From: Nageia nagi
Lineage: Eukaryota > Pinophyta
Direction of reading: 5' to 3'
Length of the DNA: 64,000 bases
Assembly (NCBI GenBank): GCA_050084985.1
Contig: JBITNC010000001.1
Span: 133,362,001 to 133,426,000 of the forward strand
The notes below the pieces were generated by a model. It made no database searches, was not told the DNA's origin, and saw nothing but the letters and a program-made list of their open reading frames with translations. This document shows, in pieces, positions 58,701 through 64,000 of this stretch; the first letter of the stretch is position 1; each line of letters begins with the position of its first letter. The translations under genes and the position numbers were made by a program.

Positions 58701-60878
58701 CAAAAGAATGAACACAATAAAGAGCAAGCTATATATTATTTGAGTAGAACCCTAGTGAGCTACGAGATTAAGTATATATATTTGGAAAAATTATGTCTGG
58801 CTATCATTTTTGCTACTAAAAAACTTCGACATTATATGCTTAATCATACAACATATGTCATTTCTAAAGTAGATCCATTGAAATATATGATGAATAAATC
58901 TTATCAAAATTCAAGAACTATAAAGTGGATAATGCACTTAACTGAATTTGATTTACATTTTATTGGAAAAAAGTCAATAAAAGGACAAGTAATTGCTGAT
59001 TATCTCGCTGAGGCCCCATTGCAAGATGATAAACCACTTGTCGTTGAATTACCCGATGATGGAGTGTTTCAATTAGATGAAATTGAAATACCTGTAGAAC
59101 CTGAAAATGATTGGGATATGACAATACACTTTGATGGTTCTCGATGTGAACAAGGTGGTGGAGTAGGTGTTGTATTCATAACACCGCAAGGTATCCCTAT
59201 ACCTTATGCATTTAAACTAAAATTTCCTTGTACTAATAATAATGCGGAATATGAAGCTTTGATATTAGCATTAAAAACTGCTATTAAATTAAAACTTAAA
59301 AGAATAAAGCTCATTGGAGATTCTTTACTTATCGTAAATCAAGTGAAAGGAATTTATCAATGTAAAGAGCCTTTACTTCAAAAGTATAAAGCATTAGTTG
59401 AAGAATTATTAAAATCTTTTGACCAATTTAGTATAGAAGCGGCACCAAGATCATCTAATAGATTTGCAGATGCTATGGCTTTTATTGGATCTCTTATCCC
59501 AGAGGATCCTAAACAATCTTCAATTCAAGTTGAGATAATTCAATTATCTCAATCATCATTACAACAGGAAGATGAAGAAAAAAATGTATTAAATATTGAC
59601 ATAAATGATAAAGATAATTGGTATAAAGAATTGATAGATTTTTTAAAATTTGGAAATCTTCCTGCAAACCTTAATAAATCATCACGGTGAGCTTTTAAAA
59701 TTAAAGCAACTAAGTATTGTTTGTTAGGGGACATTTTCCATCGATGAAATTTTAATGGTATTTTACTCAAATGCCTTGAATGGAATGATGTTAAAAAGGC
59801 TATATCTTCTGCCCATGATGGAACATGTGGAGGACATTTTAATGGTGTTGCAATTGTAAAATGATTAATACGAATGGGGTATTATTGGCCAACTATGGAA
59901 AAAGATTGTTGTGAATATGTTAAAAAATGTTTTAAATGTCAACAATACGCTCATTTATTTTCACAACCATCTCAAGAACTGCATCCTATACAATCACTTT
60001 GGCCATTCTCTAAATGGGCATTATATTTAATAGGACAAATTACACCTACATCTTCTGGTAGACATAAGTTCATAATTACAGCGACTGAATATTTTACCAA
60101 ATGGGTAGAGGCTATTCCCATGACTTCCACTGTTGGCTCACGAATCGTGAATTTTATAGAAAATTATATTATATGTAGATTTGGTGTGCTAAATCAAATA
60201 ATTATGGATAATGGAAAAAAATTTAAAAATAAGGATGTAAAACAAATATGTGATAAGTATAAGATTAAACAAAGTTTTTCCACTCCTTATTATCCACAAG
60301 GCAATGGATAGGCAGAGGCTACTAATAAAACTATTCGAAACATCTTAGCAAAAATAGTAAATGATTCTCATAGAGATTGGCATATTCAAATACCAAAAGC
60401 CTTATGGGCTTATCGTACCAATGTACGCACTCCTATTGGGGCAACACCATTCTCTTTAGTGTACGGAATAGAAGCTATCCTACCTATAGAACTTGAGATA
60501 CCATCGCTTAGAGTAAATCTGAGTGAGCAAAATTCCGATGAAGAAACAAGACAGACTCGCTTAGATCAATTGTTACTTTTAGATGAAAAATGTATTAATG
60601 CTTTAGAGCATATGCGTGTTTATTAGAAAAGGATAAAACGAGCCTTCGATAAAAGGTCTCTAACTCGTGAATTCAAATTAGGTGATTTGGTTTTAAAAGA
60701 AAATCAACAAACTTCACGAATAGAACGACATCTTAGAGATAAGTTTGCTCCGAATTGGTTAGGACCATATATCATTAAGAAAAAATTCGGTAGAGGAACT
60801 TATCATTTATTAGATTTAGAAGGAAATGAAGAACGTGAACCTATAAATATCATGCATCTTCGACCTTTCTATACATGA
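55733..60878 (+). pseudogene. Tat-like pol: protease, RT, dual RNase H, integrase
   Basis: Protease has RILIDEGSAINII (about 56000) and, after a frame change near 56080, YNVLLGRPWIREM. RT (57157-58350) shows FPKDDFPLPSID and EDYVDDLLVRSK. After a frame change at 58350-58653 comes the classical RNase H (about 58620-58990, YLSRTL, EKLCLAI). Its first catalytic aspartate is replaced (YISATETALG). A second RNase H follows (about 59110-59500) with HFDGSRCEQGGG, NNNAEYEALI, LIGDSLLIVNQ and NRFADAMA, whose acidic residues all survive. Two RNase H domains are the hallmark of Tat-lineage gypsy elements. Integrase shows HDGTCGGHF, CFKCQQ and YYPQGNG-stop-AEA; the first core aspartate is lost (WALYLIGQI). 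It ends with INIMHLRPFYT. Confidence 0.92.
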
Positions 60879-61021
60879 AAAAAAAAGTGTGTACATTAGT
60901 TTTCTTTTCTTTTATTTTATTGTTAAAATAATAAATAAATAAAAGTATTAATATTTTTCAAGTGTTAATGATTAAAACAGAAAAGATGAATCTGACAAGG
61001 GAATCTGCTGAAGGTAGCATA
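60879..61021 (+). other. spacer between pol and the downstream ORF
   Basis: A short A/T-rich stretch that starts at the pol stop and leads into the unrecognised downstream ORF, in the same orientation. Confidence 0.5.
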
Positions 61022-62196
61022 ATGCCACCATAAGTATGATTTTCACCACCGAGATATCCAGGTGATTTCGTGTTAACATATTTACGACATAGATTTGATC
61101 TTAATCTTTTAAATTATTTACAATTGACTATTGATGAACAATATAAAAGAACATTTCATATGTTTTGTGTTAGGAATAATGATTGGGGAGTCACTTTGTG
61201 TGGATACGAAGTAAGCATTATTTTAGATCCACCAATCTATTTCACCCATATGGAAAGAATATCACAAAGAATAATGGCTTTCTGCTTACAATGGCCTTAT
61301 GGAATACCAAAGATTATCATAAATTGTCAATTAACTGAGTATTCACTCCTTTTAGCTAGGCTGAAATACATTAAGCAATTAATCAAAAGCCTAGAATGGA
61401 TGGATGAAATTTTACATTATTTACCTCATAAAAGGGTGATTTATGATTTTTCAAATACTTTTGTGGCTTTTCCCCTAGAACGTCACAACAATATTATAGG
61501 CAAATTCACAGATGTTCTCACATGCAAATGCGACACACAATTTGGGAACGAAAGTTAGCGAAAAGGCAAGCTTTGCGTATTGCTGAACTTAAAACGATAA
61601 GTCAAATAAAGGTTAGAAATGAGATCATCGAAAGGCTGTCAAAAGAATGTAGAGTACGGAATAATGGAAGTTATCTTCTAGGGTTCGAAAATAGGTATGA
61701 CAAAGACATCTTTATGAAAGTTATTCGTAACGCCCCTACTCCTTTGTACTCAAATGTTTTTTCCATGCCTACAGAAATACAACAAAAATTGGCCTTGACA
61801 TTCTATGATACATGTGAATCTTACGGTTGGGATGTCAAAATAAATGGGTATCAAGTTATCGTTTGTATCAATGCCTTTGAGTTATGGTGTTCTCCCAAAT
61901 CAGAATATGATTTAATGATATATTTCTATCTTCTGTGGCCTATAGAAAAGCCCAAAATAATGGTCGATTGTACTCACAACCAGACTTTAAGATATCGAGA
62001 ACGACTCATTTCAATCACACAAACTGTGACATTTGAACACTTAGATTATTGTGTTCCAAAAATTTATCATAATCAAGTGCTATTAGATTTTAGTTTTTTG
62101 TTTAGTTCAACACATTGTTCATTTAATCCGGATGCAGTTCAAACTCGATTTGAACGCGTCACGAATAGATTTCCTAGAAAAATCATAAAATCCTAA
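61022..62196 (+). pseudogene. unrecognised two-domain protein downstream of Tat-like pol
   Basis: I do not recognise this protein. Two open frames overlap by 37 bases (open from 61040 to 61558, and 61522-62196) and probably were one ORF of about 390 codons with a frameshift near 61540. A candidate ATG at 61022 is followed by two stops (61031, 61037); the first long frame has no other early ATG. Each half carries one copy of the same domain of about 115 residues. Copy 1 has WGVTLCGYEVSI, LQWPYGIPKIIINC, LEWMDE and VIYDFSNTF. Copy 2 has WDVKINGYQVIV, LLWPIEKPKIMVDC, FEHLDY and VLLDFSFLF. There is no signal peptide or membrane segment. It lies in sense after pol, unlike the antisense extra ORFs I recall for some Tat elements. 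An RNA- or protein-binding accessory role is possible but unsupported. Confidence 0.65.
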
Positions 62197-62305
62197 AAAA
62201 TAGAAAAATCATAAAATCCTAAAAATAGAAAAATCATAAAATCCTAAAAATAGAAAAATCATAAAATCCTAAACAAAAAAAAAAAAATCATAAAATCCTA
62301 AAATT
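62173..62305 (+). repeat. 25-bp A-rich tandem repeat at the end of the ORF
   Basis: About five units of AAAAATCATAAAATCCTAAA plus ATAG. The first unit includes the last codons and stop of the upstream ORF. Confidence 0.85.
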
Positions 62306-63217
62306 TTAAAAAAATATAAAACACATAAAATTTATAAAGTTAAAAAATATACCTAGATGGGAACATCTAGAGGTCACTTGGCAATTGGGTGCCCTGCCCT
62401 TGTATGATGTAAATATATGTTGCATGTCATCGTAACAGTGATTATTCAGTAAATGTGTAATGTATGAAAAGGTTATCTTAGAATAATCTCCTTGTTATCA
62501 CTACATTCACTTTATCCTTTCTTTCATAAAGAAATGACATACCTTAGATGATAGAAAAACATAAAATTTGTATGTTTGAAGAAAAATCAAAAACTCCAAA
62601 CACTTAATACATTAAGGAATTCTAAGAAAATTTGAATGAAATTATTTTAGAAACATTAAGAGTGAAAAATTACATATCTATCCTATTATTCGCTTCATCC
62701 CGAACCCAAGAATCATTTGGTAAAAAAAAAAAAAAGGTAAAAAGATATGAAAAAATATATATATATAATTTATTACATAATATCAATGATTCTTGGGTGA
62801 TTACAATATCCTCTACCGGGGCTATGGATGCCTGACTGGCAGTAGAGCAAGGTTGTAGCGGGATCAAGGTGGTTAAGCAACTTTCTATGGACCTCTATAC
62901 GTTCCATATGGATGGATTAGTTCATTAATGTTTCTGAGATAATTCCATGTCAAATGATCTAAGAAGGGAAATGAATGTCACTACACACACGGAGTTTTAG
63001 GTTTTTTATCAACATATAATAATATTGTTTGATATCATCTTAGGTTGTTAAATCTTGAAATAAAGAAAGATAAGGTAGATGTTATAATAACTTGGTTATT
63101 AATTCAAAGGTCACTTAATCTTTTTGTTATAATGAATATCCTTCATAATACATAATTTGCTGGTGTTTAGGATCATTCGTTTCATTTTGTTAAACCCATT
63201 TTTTACTATTATATATT
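62306..63217 (+). other. 3' untranslated region of the Tat-like element, no gene
   Basis: Only short open frames. Bases 62367-62381 form a small inverted repeat (AGATGGGAACATCT). A poly-A run and ATAT tract lie at about 62721-62768. No LTR start is recognised. Confidence 0.5.
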
Positions 63218-63685
63218 ACCTTTGAACATTATTAAAATTTGCTTTTCTTTGGGAAGGATAAGAATGATTAATTATTGTTCTCATGACCGAGATAAAGTTA
63301 ATGTTCACATACATCCTACCTTTGAACATTATTAAAATTTGCTTTTCTTTGGGAAAGATAAGAATGATTAGTTATTGTTCTCTTGACCAAGATAAAGTTA
63401 ATGTTCATATACATTCCTAAAGTCACTATTGTTTCATGTTAAGCCATGTTCTAATATATACCTATTACCTTTGAACATTATTAAAATTTGCTTTTCTTTG
63501 GTAAGGATAAGAATGATTATTTATTGTTCTCCTAACCAAGATAAAGTTAATGTTCATATGCATCCATACGTCATTAGTCTCTATTACCTTTGAACATTAT
63601 TAAAATTTGCTTTTCTTTGGAAAGGATAAGAATGATTAATTATTGTTCTCCTGACCAAGATAAAGTTAATGTTCATAACATCCAT
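63218..63685 (+). repeat. four copies of a 100-bp repeat with variable linkers
   Basis: Copies begin ACCTTTGAACATTATTAAAA at 63218, 63318, 63467 and 63586 and end near a GATAAAGTTAATGTTCA word. The core is about 100 bases with few changes, while linkers are 0-50 bases and unrelated. Similar cores with dissimilar linkers suggest segmental copying rather than simple slippage. Confidence 0.9.
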
Positions 63686-64000
63686 AAAGAATTAGTATAC
63701 CATGTCAATTGGTTTATTATAAAAAATTGCCAAGTGCGGAAAATGATGCATCTGATTCCGCAAAAATTTAATAAAAATATGTCCTTAAATAATCTTAAAA
63801 TCTAGAAGATTTAATATTTGAAAATAATGATTCTTAATTAATTAAGTTAATATACATATTTTAGATATTTTAAATAATATCTAAGTTCAATATAAAAATT
63901 TAAATTCATTTTTTAAATGATGTATTAAAAGATTTATTAAGTTATCATTAGAAACTAGGATATTAATGATTAGTTATCAAATCTAAAACCATGTTTGCAT
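63686..64000. other. AT-rich end of window, no gene
   Basis: Short frames only, with runs of A and T. It probably still belongs to the Tat-like element. Confidence 0.4.

Noticed and set aside
63218-63685. Possible CRISPR-like array (repeats with unrelated spacers)
   Set aside because: Repeats are about 100 bp, linkers vary from 0 to 50 bp, and the context is a plant retroelement; nothing CRISPR-associated is near.

Overview
The window is plant nuclear DNA that is almost entirely retrotransposon. Copia-type and gypsy-type LTR elements are nested in each other, AT-rich spacers separate them, and I can see only one ordinary cellular gene. Nothing bacterial is present. The spliced gene, initiator-tRNA-Met primer sites, LTR architecture and dual-RNase-H Tat-type element all point to a vascular plant with a large, repeat-bloated genome. 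A gymnosperm is plausible but is an inference.

Layout. 1-2338: decayed gypsy pol (+). 2480-3640: degenerate repeats. 4060-10127: an unrecognised protein family ('family X', copy 1, +), split by a young, intact copia element (4887-9988, -). 11506-14706: family X copy 2 (-), with a seven-unit hairpin repeat array just upstream (15092-16030). 16590-19868: gypsy gag-protease remnant that has lost pol, a 30-bp minisatellite and a 1.4-kb LTR. 19938-20961: AT-rich segment bounded by inverted repeats. 22430-23590: copia remnant (-). 23752-25257: five phase-consistent exons of an ElaC/ELAC1-type tRNase Z (-), including a 16-nt microexon. 26596-27085: LINE endonuclease scrap.

27186-33264: gypsy element (-) with both LTRs and a 5-bp target duplication, but the RT core and RNase H are deleted. 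33289-34478: inverted partial copy of the next LTR. 34488-37837: 5' LTR, leader and gag start of another gypsy element (+). A copia element (-, 37838 to at least 49677) interrupts it. That copia is itself split inside its 3' LTR by an 8.3-kb non-autonomous relative (+, 38354-46694), and cut in its integrase by the LTR of a Tat-like gypsy element (+, from 49678 to beyond the window).

The Tat-like element has a 2.5-kb LTR, a coiled-coil-rich gag, protease, RT, two RNase H domains and integrase. Downstream of pol, in sense, is an unrecognised two-domain protein (61022-62196), followed by tandem repeats. This protein and family X are the best candidates for undescribed coding content. All element genes except the copia ORF at 5494-9363 are broken. 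Boundaries rest on visible LTR termini, primer sites and target duplications. All family calls come from motif reading, without any database search.
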